NCBI RefSeq assembly: GCF_001678495.1
Contig: NZ_JTJL01000006.1
Coordinates: forward strand, 1 to 64,000
Origin: Gallibacterium salpingitidis
Lineage (GTDB): Bacteria; Pseudomonadota; Gammaproteobacteria; Enterobacterales; Pasteurellaceae
Direction: 5' to 3'
Length of the DNA: 64,000 nt
How positions within the stretch are numbered: position 1 is the first letter of the stretch; every line of letters starts with the position of its first letter. The notes below the pieces were generated by a model, which was not told the origin of the DNA, did no database searches, and saw only the letters and a list, made by a program, of their open reading frames with translations. Below, one piece after another: positions 37,556 through 46,978 of the stretch. Position numbers and translations under genes: made by a program.

Positions 37556-39267
37556 TTTGTTTCCCTTAACAAGAGCGGTAACTCCAAAATTACCACTGCG
37601 CCTTGTTTATTTTTACGATTTTGAAAATAGATATCACCAGACATTGAGTGCATCAGCCGCTGACAGAGCGTTAAACCCAAACCCAAACCCTCTTTTTTAC
37701 GACTACGGAAAGGCACAAACGGGAACTCTAACTCGGTTTGAGAAAAACCCACCCCATTATCAATCAACATAATATGTAAATGAGATTGGTGATCGACTAC
37801 GCTCACCATAATATGATCCGCTTGAGCTTGCAACGCATTCAGTAAGCAATTACAAATTACTTGTTCTAACATCGTTTTTTTGATGCGAACCTGCCAATTT
37901 CTTGGGCAAATTAAACGGATTTTTGCCTGTGCCGCGTAATGTTGTTTTATAAAATCAATCGCTTTTTGTAGGTGCGGTTTTAACTCTAGATCTTGTAGCT
38001 CTTCATCTTCTTTACCTTTTACCCACCCTGTTAAATTACGCATAATTTGGCGGCTGCGATCAACTTGTTGTTGAATTTTATCTAAGATCGCTAACTCCAT
38101 TGCTGCCGTTTCACGCTGTTTTAATTGTTGTTTTAAACCTTCGCTATACATACCGATTGCGGTAAGCGGTTGGTTAATTTCATGCGCAATACCAGCGCTC
38201 ATTTCCCCTAAAATACTTAAGCGATCGGCTTTAATTAGCTGGCGTTCATAGTTGCGCATTTCTTGATGCGCTTGCGTCAGTTGCTTGCTTTTACGATGAA
38301 CCTGATAAGTAATCCATAGATAATTAAATAAGATAAAGAGTAAACCCGCCAATAATTGCCATTTGTGCTGCAAAATCCAATATTGCACATCTGCCCAAAG
38401 GCTTTGTTGTTGTGGGTGGCGATAAAGATTGCGCAAGATATTATCAGCTTGTTGATCGGAATACGGCGGATTCCATTGCGGTAAGTTTTCTGGAATATCA
38501 CCAAGCAAAATGGTCATTAGTTTTTTCACTATATTATCCGGCACTTGCGGCATTGCCGCTAACGACCAGTTTGGCAATAAGATTGTACTTGACCAACAAC
38601 CAATCTCATTCGTTTGTCTGGCTAATACACGAAAATCTTGCAGCTTTACTTTTCCCTCTTCGGCTAAATCTTCCAAAATACAGACGGGGACAATCGCACC
38701 TTCTACTTTACCTTGTTGCAGCCAAAATACCGTATTATCCGCAGGAAAACCGCTAAAGCGGAAAAAAATGTCGTGATTTTCTTCTAAGCCGGCTTGATAC
38801 AGTACGTTATACCCCAGTAAAAAACCGCCAAAAGCATTTTGCCCAACTGCGGCTAATGTTTTCCCTTTTAAATCTGTTAATTGGTGATAAGGGCTGTTTG
38901 CCTTTACTAAAATTGCACTGCCCACTTTACCGCTATCTGAATGTTTTTGCCGCGGTGATTGTAATGTTGCTAGCCAACGTACCGTACTATTATTTAAATA
39001 AAAGAATTGCGATTGGTTGGTTAAGACAAAATCGACATTTTTCGCTTTATCTTTGGAGAGTTCATCTAATTGTAAGGCGACTAAATGAAATTGTTGTTGG
39101 GGAATTTGTTGATTAAGCCAATCAATCCATGGCTGCCATTTTTCACGCAAATAGCTTTCACCACGTTGCGCCAAAATACCGATTTTCCAATCTTGCGCCA
39201 TTGCATTATGAGAAATTGCTAAGCATAACAGCAAGCAATAACTATAAATCCAGCCTAACTTTCGCAA
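37552..39267 (-). CDS. ttrS: Tetrathionate sensor histidine kinase TtrS
   Basis: A 571-residue membrane sensor kinase. After a signal peptide (ends near HNAMAQD) comes a periplasmic PhnD-like binding domain (about 26-290) with two cysteines, C196 and C224, possibly redox-relevant. A transmembrane helix (about 303-320), the phosphoacceptor H362 in GIAHEINQPL and an ATPase domain (DNGVGFS, GLGLGLTL) follow. The start is TTG behind a strong AGGAGG. It is divergent from ttrB, as in Salmonella. Confidence 0.92.
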   Translation of the reverse strand: MRKLGWIYSYCLLLCLAISHNAMAQDWKIGILAQRGESYLREKWQPWIDWLNQQIPQQQFHLVALQLDELSKDKAKNVDFVLTNQSQFFYLNNSTVRWLATLQSPRQKHSDSGKVGSAILVKANSPYHQLTDLKGKTLAAVGQNAFGGFLLGYNVLYQAGLEENHDIFFRFSGFPADNTVFWLQQGKVEGAIVPVCILEDLAEEGKVKLQDFRVLARQTNEIGCWSSTILLPNWSLAAMPQVPDNIVKKLMTILLGDIPENLPQWNPPYSDQQADNILRNLYRHPQQQSLWADVQYWILQHKWQLLAGLLFILFNYLWITYQVHRKSKQLTQAHQEMRNYERQLIKADRLSILGEMSAGIAHEINQPLTAIGMYSEGLKQQLKQRETAAMELAILDKIQQQVDRSRQIMRNLTGWVKGKEDEELQDLELKPHLQKAIDFIKQHYAAQAKIRLICPRNWQVRIKKTMLEQVICNCLLNALQAQADHIMVSVVDHQSHLHIMLIDNGVGFSQTELEFPFVPFRSRKKEGLGLGLTLCQRLMHSMSGDIYFQNRKNKQGAVVILELPLLLRETK

Positions 39268-39283
39268 AATCGCCTCCTGTTTC

Positions 39284-39297
39284 TTGACTCAGATCAA
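39284..39297. promoter_or_regulatory. Candidate FNR box between ttrS and ttrB
   Basis: TTGACTCAGATCAA differs at one base from the consensus TTGAT-N4-ATCAA. It lies in the divergent ttrS-ttrB gap, about 100 bp before ttrB. FNR is known to be required for ttr expression in Salmonella. Confidence 0.6.
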
Positions 39298-39312
39298 TAC
39301 CCATACTATTTA

Positions 39313-39326
39313 TGTGGAAAACCACA
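39313..39326. promoter_or_regulatory. Inverted repeat in the ttr control region, possible TtrR site
   Basis: TGTGG-AAAA-CCACA is a perfect 5-bp inverted repeat, 15 bp from the FNR box and just upstream of a weak -10 (CACAAT, 39323-39328). A regulator site is plausible, but no TtrR consensus was matched. Confidence 0.3.
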
Positions 39327-39398
39327 ATAGCTACCAAAATCAGGGTAATTAACAATACGCTAGAACAATAACATAAAACGATGATTGTGGGGAAAATT

Positions 39399-40130
39399 AT
39401 GGATAGTTGTAAACGAACAACACTTAAAACGCTTACTGCGCTGACTTTTGGTGCTAGCTTGGTACCACTGCAAAGTATCGCGTTCCAACCGCCGAGAAGA
39501 GGCGGTGATCAACAACACCGTTATGCAATGATTATTGATTTACGGCGTTGCATTGGCTGCCAATCTTGTACTGTAAGTTGTAATATCGAGAATCAGACAC
39601 CGATTGGTGAATTTAGAACCACTGTCCGTCAGTATGAAATTACTGATGGAAAACAAACCGTCAATAATGTGTTACTACCTCGTTTATGTAACCATTGTGA
39701 CAATCCTCCTTGTGTTCCAGTTTGTCCAGTTCAAGCGACTTATCAACAAAAAGACGGCATTGTCGTTATTGATAATGAACGCTGTGTTGGTTGTGCTTAC
39801 TGTGTACAGGCTTGTCCTTATGATGCCCGTTTTATCAATGAAGAAACTAAAACCGCTGATAAATGTACTTTCTGTTCTCATCGTTTAGAAGCTGGTTTAT
39901 TACCTGCTTGTGTTGAAAGTTGTGTTGGCGGCGCCCGTATTATCGGCGATTTAGCTGATCCAAATAGCCAAATCAGAAAACTCTTTGATAGTCATGTTAA
40001 TGAATTAAAAGTGTTAAAACCTGAAGCTGGCACCCAACCGCACGTATTCTATTTAGGTTTAGATGAAGCGTTCGTCAGTCGCATTAACGGCCAACCTATG
40101 CTTTGGCAAGGAATGGAGGAAACATTATGA
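39399..40130 (+). CDS. ttrB: Tetrathionate reductase iron-sulfur subunit
   Basis: TtrB carries electrons from TtrC to TtrA through four [4Fe-4S] clusters in the periplasm. The 243-residue protein starts MDSCKRTTLKTLTALTFGAS, a Tat signal with the unusual Lys-Arg pair also known from Salmonella TtrB. Cluster motifs include CIGCQSCTVSC, CNHCDNPPCVPVCP, CVGCAYCVQACP and CTFCSHR. The ATG at 39399 has GGGGA six bases upstream. It overlaps ttrC by four bases. Confidence 0.94.
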   Translation: MDSCKRTTLKTLTALTFGASLVPLQSIAFQPPRRGGDQQHRYAMIIDLRRCIGCQSCTVSCNIENQTPIGEFRTTVRQYEITDGKQTVNNVLLPRLCNHCDNPPCVPVCPVQATYQQKDGIVVIDNERCVGCAYCVQACPYDARFINEETKTADKCTFCSHRLEAGLLPACVESCVGGARIIGDLADPNSQIRKLFDSHVNELKVLKPEAGTQPHVFYLGLDEAFVSRINGQPMLWQGMEETL

Positions 40131-41164
40131 TTCGCGAAGTATTAGTTGAACCGCAAGCTATTGCATGGCTGCCATGGGCGGTAAGTTATTTCTTTTTCAT
40201 CGGTATTGCGTTATGTGCGATTGTTACTGCACTCTGTTTTCGCTTTTTTGTCAAACCTTATCAAATTCAAGCGGAATTAATCGCGTTAGTGGTGGCGTTA
40301 AGTTTCGCTATTGTCGCACCAATTGCACTCACTGCTGATTTACATCAACCTGGTCGGGTTTGGCATTTTTATGCTTATCTGGCAACTTGGTCTTGGATGG
40401 CTTGGGGTTCTTTATTCTTACCTTTCTTTATGACCAGTTTAGTAGGTTATATTCTGTTCTTATTACGTCAATTACCTAACAAACCAACGCAAAAATGGTT
40501 AGCTTGGCTATATTTGGGCAACTTCAATAATGCGTTGTGGTGTCAAATTTTCCGCATTTTAACCATTATCAGCAGTATCTTAATTCTGCTCTACACCTCA
40601 ATGGAAGTGTACAACGTTGCAGCGCGTCCATTATGGAATCAACCGTATCTCATTCCATTAATTATCTTTAGCGCTTTACCAAGTGCGCTAATGTTGGTTC
40701 ACTTTGCCATTTATCTTGCAACAGGTAAGACCCAAACAATCACAATGAAACCGTTAATGTTGTGCAGTTTAGTGTTGCTAGCGCTTACTGTTGTCGCTAT
40801 CGACTTCTATTCAACCGATACACATTATGATTTATCACTACTTTGGCAACATCGTCCTAGCGTTGCTTTCACTTCAGCAGTATGGGTAATTACCTTAATT
40901 CTTGCGCTTATCAGCGGCCGTCATCTAGTGATGCAATCATTGTTATTAATCGCCGCGCTTGCTTTAACCGCTATGGTACGCTGGGTGTTATTACTTGAAG
41001 TGCAAACTGTAGCTAAATATAACGCTTTAATGAATCCATACCATTTTAATTGGGGCGTAGATGGAGCATTAGGAATGTTATCTGTCTTTGGCTTATGGGT
41101 AGCCGTTAGTGTCATCTTATGGCAAATCTTCACTTTAATTAATAAGGAGTACCATCATGGATAA
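40127..41164 (+). CDS. ttrC: Tetrathionate reductase membrane subunit
   Basis: TtrC oxidises quinol and anchors the complex in the inner membrane. The 345-residue NrfD/PsrC-family protein has about nine hydrophobic segments and starts MIREVLVEPQAIAWLPWAV. The ATG overlaps the ttrB stop (ATGA) with GGAGG eight bases upstream. A TTG eight codons earlier lies before that ribosome site. Confidence 0.92.
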   Translation: MIREVLVEPQAIAWLPWAVSYFFFIGIALCAIVTALCFRFFVKPYQIQAELIALVVALSFAIVAPIALTADLHQPGRVWHFYAYLATWSWMAWGSLFLPFFMTSLVGYILFLLRQLPNKPTQKWLAWLYLGNFNNALWCQIFRILTIISSILILLYTSMEVYNVAARPLWNQPYLIPLIIFSALPSALMLVHFAIYLATGKTQTITMKPLMLCSLVLLALTVVAIDFYSTDTHYDLSLLWQHRPSVAFTSAVWVITLILALISGRHLVMQSLLLIAALALTAMVRWVLLLEVQTVAKYNALMNPYHFNWGVDGALGMLSVFGLWVAVSVILWQIFTLINKEYHHG

Positions 41165-44100
41165 TAAACGTCGTAATTTACTTAAAGGTGGTTTAGTTGT
41201 CGGTGGTGCAGCAACTTTCGTTGCCGGTTATTCGCCAAAAGTGAAAGAAATTGCTAACGGCTTATTAAATGGCACCGCTGGTGAAAAAACGAAACACAAT
41301 TTACATGGCAATTCACTCGCACCAGAATACCAAGTCAGCAAAGACAAAGTAATCCCTAACGCAGATCAAATTGTTTGTAATACCCAATGTATGGGTTGTT
41401 GGACACTTTGTGGCTTACGCGCTCGTGTGGATTTAAAACAAAATCGAGTTATCCGCATTAGCGGTAACCCGTATCATCCGCTTTCTGCCGATGAATACCT
41501 TAGTTATAACAGCTCTTTGCAACAAGCAGAATTAAGCGTTGCCGGAGAAAACGGTTTAGAAAATCGTTCTACTGCGTGTGCTCGTGGTGCTGCTTTTATG
41601 GAAGGCGTAAATAGCCCTTACCGTATTACTCAACCATTAAAACGGGTTGGTAAACGCGGCGAAGGTAAATGGAAAACCATCAGTTTTGAACAATTAGTGG
41701 AAGAAGTCGTCAATGGTGGCGATCTCTTTGGCGAAGGACACGTTGATGGCTTAAAAGCTATTCGTGATTTAACCACTCCAGTAGATAAAGATAATCCTGA
41801 TTTTGGCCCTAAAGCTAATCAGTTATTTGTTACTTTTGCCGGCCCAGAAGGACGTCAGCCACTATTACAACGTTTTGCTAATGGTAGTTTTGGTACTATC
41901 AATTTTGCTTCTCATGGTTCTTATTGTGGGCTTTCTTATCGTGCTGGTTCCGGTGCGGTGATGAATGATCTCAATAACAACTCACACGCAAAACCGGATT
42001 GGGATAATTGTGAATTTATCCTATTTATGGGAACATCGCCTGCCCAATCAGGTAACCCATTTAAACGACAAGCACGCCAACTTGCGAAAAAACGTGCTGA
42101 ATCGGATTTCGATTATGTAGTAGTTTCCCCACGTTTAGAGTTAACTTCAACTCACGCTACACAAAATAATCGTTGGGTACCTGTATTACCGGGCGGCGAC
42201 CTCGCTTTATCATTAGCGATGTTACGCTGGATTATTGAGAATGAACGTTTTAATGCAGATTATCTTGCCTTACCAAGTGAATTTGCGATGCAACAAGCTG
42301 GTGCAGTGAGTTATTGTAATGCTGCACATCTCTTTATCAGCGATGAAACACACCCTCGTTTTGGCCAACCGATTACCGAACAAGATCTGTTTGATGTAGC
42401 GCCAAATCCTGATGATAAGGTGTTAGAAAATTACAATATCGTCAAAAATGCTGAAGATAATCAATTTATTCCAGCAAAATCTTCAGCAAAAGCACTAATT
42501 TGGGTTGATGAAACCATTACGTTAAAAGATGGTTCAGCAGTTGCCGTTAAATCCGCCTTAACCTTATTAAAAGAGTCTTGCCTTGAACATACGTTAGAAG
42601 AATATTCTGCGCTTTGTGGCGTACCAGTTAAAACAATTACTGCTCTTGCTGAGAAATTTACTTCTTATGGCCATAAAGCCGTTGCCATTACTCACGGCGG
42701 CACCATGCAAAGTAATGGTTTCTATACGGCGTGGGCGATTCTTTTATTGAATGTTATGATCGGTAATATGAATAAGAAAGGCGGTATGAGTATGGCTGGT
42801 GGCAAATTTAAAGATTTTGCACCGGGCCCACGTTACAACCTCGCCACTTTCCCAAATATGGTGAAACCGAAAGGCACCAATCTTGCACGTAGTAAAAAAG
42901 CATATGAGAATTCAAGCGAATTTAAACGCCGTTCTGCACAAGGTTCACCATATCCTGCACGCGCCGCATGGTATCCGTTCGTTGGCGGCCAAATGTCAGA
43001 AATGATCACTTCTGCTTTGCAAGGTTATCCTTATCCATTAAAAGCTTGGATCAGCCATATGACCAATCCGTTATATGGTATGACAGGTATCCATCATATT
43101 GCGGAAGAGAAGTTAAAAGATCCAAAAATTCTGCCTTTATTTATCGCTGTTGATGCGTTTATGAATGAAACCACTGCATTAGCCGATTATATTGTGCCGG
43201 ATACACATAATTTTGAAAGCTGGGGCTTTAGTACCCCTTGGGCAGGAGTTCCAACCAAAACCAGTACTGCACGTTGGCCGATTATTAAATCTGCTAATGC
43301 GAAAAATGCAAATGGTGAAACAATTTGTATGGAAAGTTTCATTATTCATATCGCAAAAGCCATGGGCTTACCGGGATTTGGTGATAATGCAATTAGCGAT
43401 AATCAACAACAAACTTATCCATTAAATTGTAGTGAAGATTATTTCTTGCGTGCAGCAGCAAATATTGCTTTTGATGGTAAACAACCGGTTAATGATGCCA
43501 CTACCGAAGATCGTTTACTTTCTGGAGTAGAGCGCATTATGCCGTTATTAAGCAAAACCTTGAAAGAAGAGGAAGTATTGAAGGCTGCAACCATTTTCTG
43601 TAAAGGTGGACGATTTGCTCCATATAACAGTGCTTGGGACGGCGAAAATATGACGGCAAAATGGAAAAACTGTTTACAAATCTGGAACCCAATTGTAGCG
43701 AAAGCTCGCCACCACCACGATGGTAAACATTACCATGGCTGTCCGAAATATTTCGCACCACAATTTGCGGATAATAGTACTGTTGAGAGTCGTTATCCGA
43801 AGAAAGAGTGGCCGTTTGAGCTAATTTCTTTTAAATCAAATTTAATGAGCAGTATTACTGCGCCATTACTTCGCTTACATAGTATTAAACCAAGCGGAAT
43901 TGTGGCGATGAATAATCAAGATGCGGCAAAATTTGGTTTTGCACATGGCGATTTAGTGGAATTAGCTACTCCAGGCGGTAAAGTGAATGTACAAGTGATG
44001 GTACTCGAAGGTGTAATGCCGGGAACTATTGCGATTGAACATGGTTATGGTCATAAGCAATTAGGTGCTGCAAGTTACGAAATTGATGGCAAAGTCGTTC

Positions 44101-44246
44101 AAGGAAGTGAACAGATCAAGCAAGGCATTAATATCAATGATCTTGGTTTACTTGATAATACCAAAGAAATTGCTTCACCTTGGCTCGATTGGGTCTGTGG
44201 TTCTGCGGTAAGACAAGGCTTACCAGCAAAATTACGTAAGATTTAA
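41157..44246 (+). CDS. ttrA: Tetrathionate reductase catalytic subunit (molybdopterin)
   Basis: TtrA reduces tetrathionate to thiosulfate in the periplasm with a bis-molybdopterin guanine dinucleotide cofactor. The 1029-residue protein has a Tat signal (NKRRNLLKGG). A proximal cluster motif (CNTQCMGCWTLC) and the molybdopterin oxidoreductase and dinucleotide-binding domains follow. Salmonella TtrA has 1020 residues. Its start overlaps the end of ttrC. Tetrathionate respiration is known to help pathogens in the inflamed gut. Confidence 0.94.
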   Translation: MDNKRRNLLKGGLVVGGAATFVAGYSPKVKEIANGLLNGTAGEKTKHNLHGNSLAPEYQVSKDKVIPNADQIVCNTQCMGCWTLCGLRARVDLKQNRVIRISGNPYHPLSADEYLSYNSSLQQAELSVAGENGLENRSTACARGAAFMEGVNSPYRITQPLKRVGKRGEGKWKTISFEQLVEEVVNGGDLFGEGHVDGLKAIRDLTTPVDKDNPDFGPKANQLFVTFAGPEGRQPLLQRFANGSFGTINFASHGSYCGLSYRAGSGAVMNDLNNNSHAKPDWDNCEFILFMGTSPAQSGNPFKRQARQLAKKRAESDFDYVVVSPRLELTSTHATQNNRWVPVLPGGDLALSLAMLRWIIENERFNADYLALPSEFAMQQAGAVSYCNAAHLFISDETHPRFGQPITEQDLFDVAPNPDDKVLENYNIVKNAEDNQFIPAKSSAKALIWVDETITLKDGSAVAVKSALTLLKESCLEHTLEEYSALCGVPVKTITALAEKFTSYGHKAVAITHGGTMQSNGFYTAWAILLLNVMIGNMNKKGGMSMAGGKFKDFAPGPRYNLATFPNMVKPKGTNLARSKKAYENSSEFKRRSAQGSPYPARAAWYPFVGGQMSEMITSALQGYPYPLKAWISHMTNPLYGMTGIHHIAEEKLKDPKILPLFIAVDAFMNETTALADYIVPDTHNFESWGFSTPWAGVPTKTSTARWPIIKSANAKNANGETICMESFIIHIAKAMGLPGFGDNAISDNQQQTYPLNCSEDYFLRAAANIAFDGKQPVNDATTEDRLLSGVERIMPLLSKTLKEEEVLKAATIFCKGGRFAPYNSAWDGENMTAKWKNCLQIWNPIVAKARHHHDGKHYHGCPKYFAPQFADNSTVESRYPKKEWPFELISFKSNLMSSITAPLLRLHSIKPSGIVAMNNQDAAKFGFAHGDLVELATPGGKVNVQVMVLEGVMPGTIAIEHGYGHKQLGAASYEIDGKVVQGSEQIKQGININDLGLLDNTKEIASPWLDWVCGSAVRQGLPAKLRKI

Positions 44247-44269
44247 TCTTTCTTACCCCACATAAATTA

Positions 44270-44300
44270 AATAAGGTGCAATGGAGGCACCTTATTTTTT
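44270..44300. terminator. Terminator between convergent ttr and dms operons
   Basis: AATAAGGTGC (44270-44279) pairs with GCACCTTATT (44287-44296) and is followed by T residues on the plus strand. The U-tract on the minus strand is weaker. It separates ttrA from the end of the dms operon. Confidence 0.8.
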
Positions 44301-44310
44301 ATCAATTTAA

Positions 44311-44856
44311 TTACTCACTTAATTGGCTATTTTCTAAGACGACTGCTTGCATAAAACAGCTAATCTTACATTCACCACAACCATTACAACGGTGAATATC
44401 AATATCCAATGTTGCTGTTTCTTCATTAAAAGAAATTGCTTGTGTTGGGCAACTTTGCTCACAAGTGTGGCAAGTTTGCCCTTGCTGAGGTAAACAAGAA
44501 GATAAAAAGCGTGGGCGTAATCCTGTATCCGCTTTAAAAGCAGGGTGAAGCGCATGCGTAGTACATACCTTCGCACATTCACCACAAAAATCACACGCAG
44601 AAAATTGCAGATCTAACACTGGATAATGATCTTGCAATTCAATTAAGCCATAAGGACACGCTTTGACACACTCGCCACAACCGCTACATACCGCAAGAAA
44701 TAAACTCTCTTTTGCTGCAAAAGGCGGTCGATTCGCCTTTCTTTGCTCAAGTGTTTTTTGCGGTTGTGGTGCCGTAAAAAAACTACGCAATAAACCACGA
44801 CGAGAAATTTGGTTATGCGCTAAATAAGCAGAATAATAACGTTCGTCTTTTTCCAT
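44311..44856 (-). CDS. NapF-like ferredoxin-type protein
   Basis: A 181-residue cytoplasmic iron-sulfur protein. Cluster motifs are CSGCGECVKACP, CDFCGECAKVC, CHTCEQSCP and CNGCGECKISC. The N-terminal SRRGLLRSFF resembles NapF. NapF-type proteins help mature molybdoenzymes. It follows the TorD-family chaperone gene by 4 bp, and the same pair follows dmsABC in Haemophilus influenzae. Confidence 0.85.
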   Translation of the reverse strand: MEKDERYYSAYLAHNQISRRGLLRSFFTAPQPQKTLEQRKANRPPFAAKESLFLAVCSGCGECVKACPYGLIELQDHYPVLDLQFSACDFCGECAKVCTTHALHPAFKADTGLRPRFLSSCLPQQGQTCHTCEQSCPTQAISFNEETATLDIDIHRCNGCGECKISCFMQAVVLENSQLSE

Positions 44857-44860
44857 TTAT

Positions 44861-45472
44861 TTAAAAATACAATGGCATTTCTACTGTGACAATGCCAAGC
44901 TCTTCCTGCCACAATTCAAGCGTTTGTTTAGTCACTAATGCCAAACCTTGATAAAACGGCGCATCTGTTTGTTCAGATAACAATTCTAAATAACGCCATA
45001 CCCAAGGAAATAGATGTTTAGCTAAATACTCTGGCAAAATGTCTGGTCGGGTATTCGCAATATACGAAGCCAACATTAACATTAACCCAATATGATCTTC
45101 TGGAACATTTTCATTGAGTTCTGCTTTAACGCCGTACTTACGCATAAATTCACGTAATTGCAGTAAAGAGTTACCAAAAATCACCGCTTCTTTATCCAAA
45201 TAGACCGATCCCCAAGGCGGTGCTGGCATTGCATTTGGACCAATAAATTGCTGTTGAAATTGCTCTGAAATATTTTTGGTTTGCACCAATAAATTTTTAA
45301 TTTTGAAATCTGGTTTAATGGTTGGACGCCAATCTTTCTGCCAATTAATTTTTTTAATTGCCTCCACCAAACCTGATGCTTTAGGGTGTGTAGGTTCAAA
45401 ATAAAAGAGTGATCCTAAAAAACCACCACTCATCGATACCCATGCCAAAAATGCATCTAGATCTTCTTCCAT
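44861..45472 (-). CDS. dmsD: TorD/DmsD-family molybdoenzyme chaperone
   Basis: A 203-residue all-helical protein of the TorD family, which holds the Tat signal of molybdoenzymes until the cofactor is loaded. The marker is PPWGSVYLDKEAVIFG, with a C-terminal HLFPWVWRYLELL. The ATG at 45472 has GGAGG five bases upstream; the TTG at 45484 would lie inside that site. DmsA is its likely client. A strong hairpin lies between it and dmsC. Confidence 0.85.
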   Translation of the reverse strand: MEEDLDAFLAWVSMSGGFLGSLFYFEPTHPKASGLVEAIKKINWQKDWRPTIKPDFKIKNLLVQTKNISEQFQQQFIGPNAMPAPPWGSVYLDKEAVIFGNSLLQLREFMRKYGVKAELNENVPEDHIGLMLMLASYIANTRPDILPEYLAKHLFPWVWRYLELLSEQTDAPFYQGLALVTKQTLELWQEELGIVTVEMPLYF

Positions 45473-45488
45473 GTGTCCTCCCAAAGGT

Positions 45489-45518
45489 ACACTGTACTTG
45501 ATATCACAAGTACAGTGT
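45489..45518 (-). repeat. Perfect 12-bp hairpin between dmsC and dmsD
   Basis: ACACTGTACTTG (45489-45500) and CAAGTACAGTGT (45507-45518) are exact inverted repeats around a 6-base loop. No U-tract follows on the minus strand, so simple rho-independent termination is unlikely. An mRNA-stability or processing element that sets dmsD dosage is more likely. Confidence 0.7.
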
Positions 45519-45527
45519 CGATGTTAG

Positions 45528-46349
45528 TTAAACTGCCATACCGACTGTCATGTGTAAACCGTAGAATAAAACTCTTCCTAAGATTTCACTACCGAATACT
45601 AACATTACCGCGAGAACTAAGCCAGCTTGATAGTTACTTTTACATAACAAAATATTTGCTAATACTAAACAAAGTAAACGGATAATATTTACCCAAGCAT
45701 AATCTGGCACTAAAGAAATTGCTTGTTGTACTGAACTATGAATACCCGATAAGGTAAAGCCTTGATAAATTACGACAGCTACTGAAGCGACTAACGCCAA
45801 ACCAAATAACCAACGTAAGCCACATAACGGTGTAATTTGATGCAATAAGGTATAACCTAACGCACCACCAACCAAGATTATTGTTAAATAGAATTGCCAT
45901 GAAGTAATAGCGCTATTCCATGTTGGCACTGTATCAATATGATAAACATTGTTCATCATATACATAAATAATGCACCACAAAGCACCATTACAATTAACC
46001 AGATACGACCAAGTGCTGCTGACATTTTGCCAGTAATCGCGATTAGCCAATATAAACCTGCTACGGCAAAAAATAGTGCACCGCTTGCAATTTCATTACT
46101 TAACATTGATTCACCAACACGATTGAGCGAATTAAAAGCTCTCATTGGTGAACCCAAATGTAAAATAGAAGCCACAAAACCAATGCCTAATAACATTAAA
46201 GGTAAAAACATTAATTTATGAATATAATTTTGTTTTGCTGTTGCTTCTTTTTGCCATAGCACATAAGCAAACACCCATAATGTACCTACTGCTGTTTGCG
46301 CTAATACAGTAAAAAAGACTAATGGTAATTCATGTAACCCTGCATTCAT
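45528..46349 (-). CDS. dmsC: DMSO reductase membrane anchor subunit
   Basis: DmsC anchors DmsAB on the membrane and oxidises menaquinol. The 273-residue protein has about eight hydrophobic segments and starts MNAGLHELPLVFFTVLAQTAVG, as in other DmsC proteins. E. coli DmsC has 287 residues. It begins one base after dmsB stops, with its ribosome site inside dmsB. Confidence 0.93.
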   Translation of the reverse strand: MNAGLHELPLVFFTVLAQTAVGTLWVFAYVLWQKEATAKQNYIHKLMFLPLMLLGIGFVASILHLGSPMRAFNSLNRVGESMLSNEIASGALFFAVAGLYWLIAITGKMSAALGRIWLIVMVLCGALFMYMMNNVYHIDTVPTWNSAITSWQFYLTIILVGGALGYTLLHQITPLCGLRWLFGLALVASVAVVIYQGFTLSGIHSSVQQAISLVPDYAWVNIIRLLCLVLANILLCKSNYQAGLVLAVMLVFGSEILGRVLFYGLHMTVGMAV

Positions 46350-46350
46350 C

Positions 46351-46968
46351 TTACACCTCTCTCGGATTCGCTAAGAAACCAGTTGTATCACCACTTGGGC
46401 GTGCATTTTTATTCGGTTTTACCAATAAATTTGGTTGGGTAAATTCCGCTGGTGGTAAAGGTGCAATTGATGCTTCATTACCATATTTTTCACGAAGCTC
46501 TGCGATTGGTGCAAAATCCAATGCTCTTAATGGACAAGCTTCTACACAAATTGGTTTTTGTCCTGCTTTCACACGTGAATAGCAACCATCGCATTTGGTC
46601 ATATGTCCTTTTTTCGCATCATATTGTGGCGCATCGTATGGGCATGCCATATGGCAATAACGACAACCAATACAAATATCTTCATTAACAATAACAAAAC
46701 CATCTTCATTTTTGTGCATTGCACCTGTTGGGCAAACTTTGGTACAAGCAGGATTTGCACAATGGTTACAAGAAATTGATAAATAGTATGCGAATACATC
46801 TTGTTGATAAGTGCCATCATTTTGTACTTGCCAATTACCGCCTGCATATTCATAAATGCGACGGAAATTAACTTCTGTATCTAAATTTTTGTAATCCTTG
46901 CAAGCTAATTCGCAAGTCTTACAGCCTGTACAACGTTCGGAATCAAAATAAAAGCCGTATTGTTCCAT
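46351..46968 (-). CDS. dmsB: DMSO reductase iron-sulfur subunit
   Basis: DmsB holds four [4Fe-4S] clusters between DmsC and DmsA. The 205-residue protein has the same length as E. coli DmsB and matches it along its length: CTGCKTCELACKD, SCNHCANPACTKVCPTGAM, CIGCRYCHMACPYDAPQY and CDGCYSRV...CVEACPLRAL. It follows dmsA by 10 bp. Confidence 0.96.
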   Translation of the reverse strand: MEQYGFYFDSERCTGCKTCELACKDYKNLDTEVNFRRIYEYAGGNWQVQNDGTYQQDVFAYYLSISCNHCANPACTKVCPTGAMHKNEDGFVIVNEDICIGCRYCHMACPYDAPQYDAKKGHMTKCDGCYSRVKAGQKPICVEACPLRALDFAPIAELREKYGNEASIAPLPPAEFTQPNLLVKPNKNARPSGDTTGFLANPREV

Positions 46969-46978
46969 AAATTACTCC

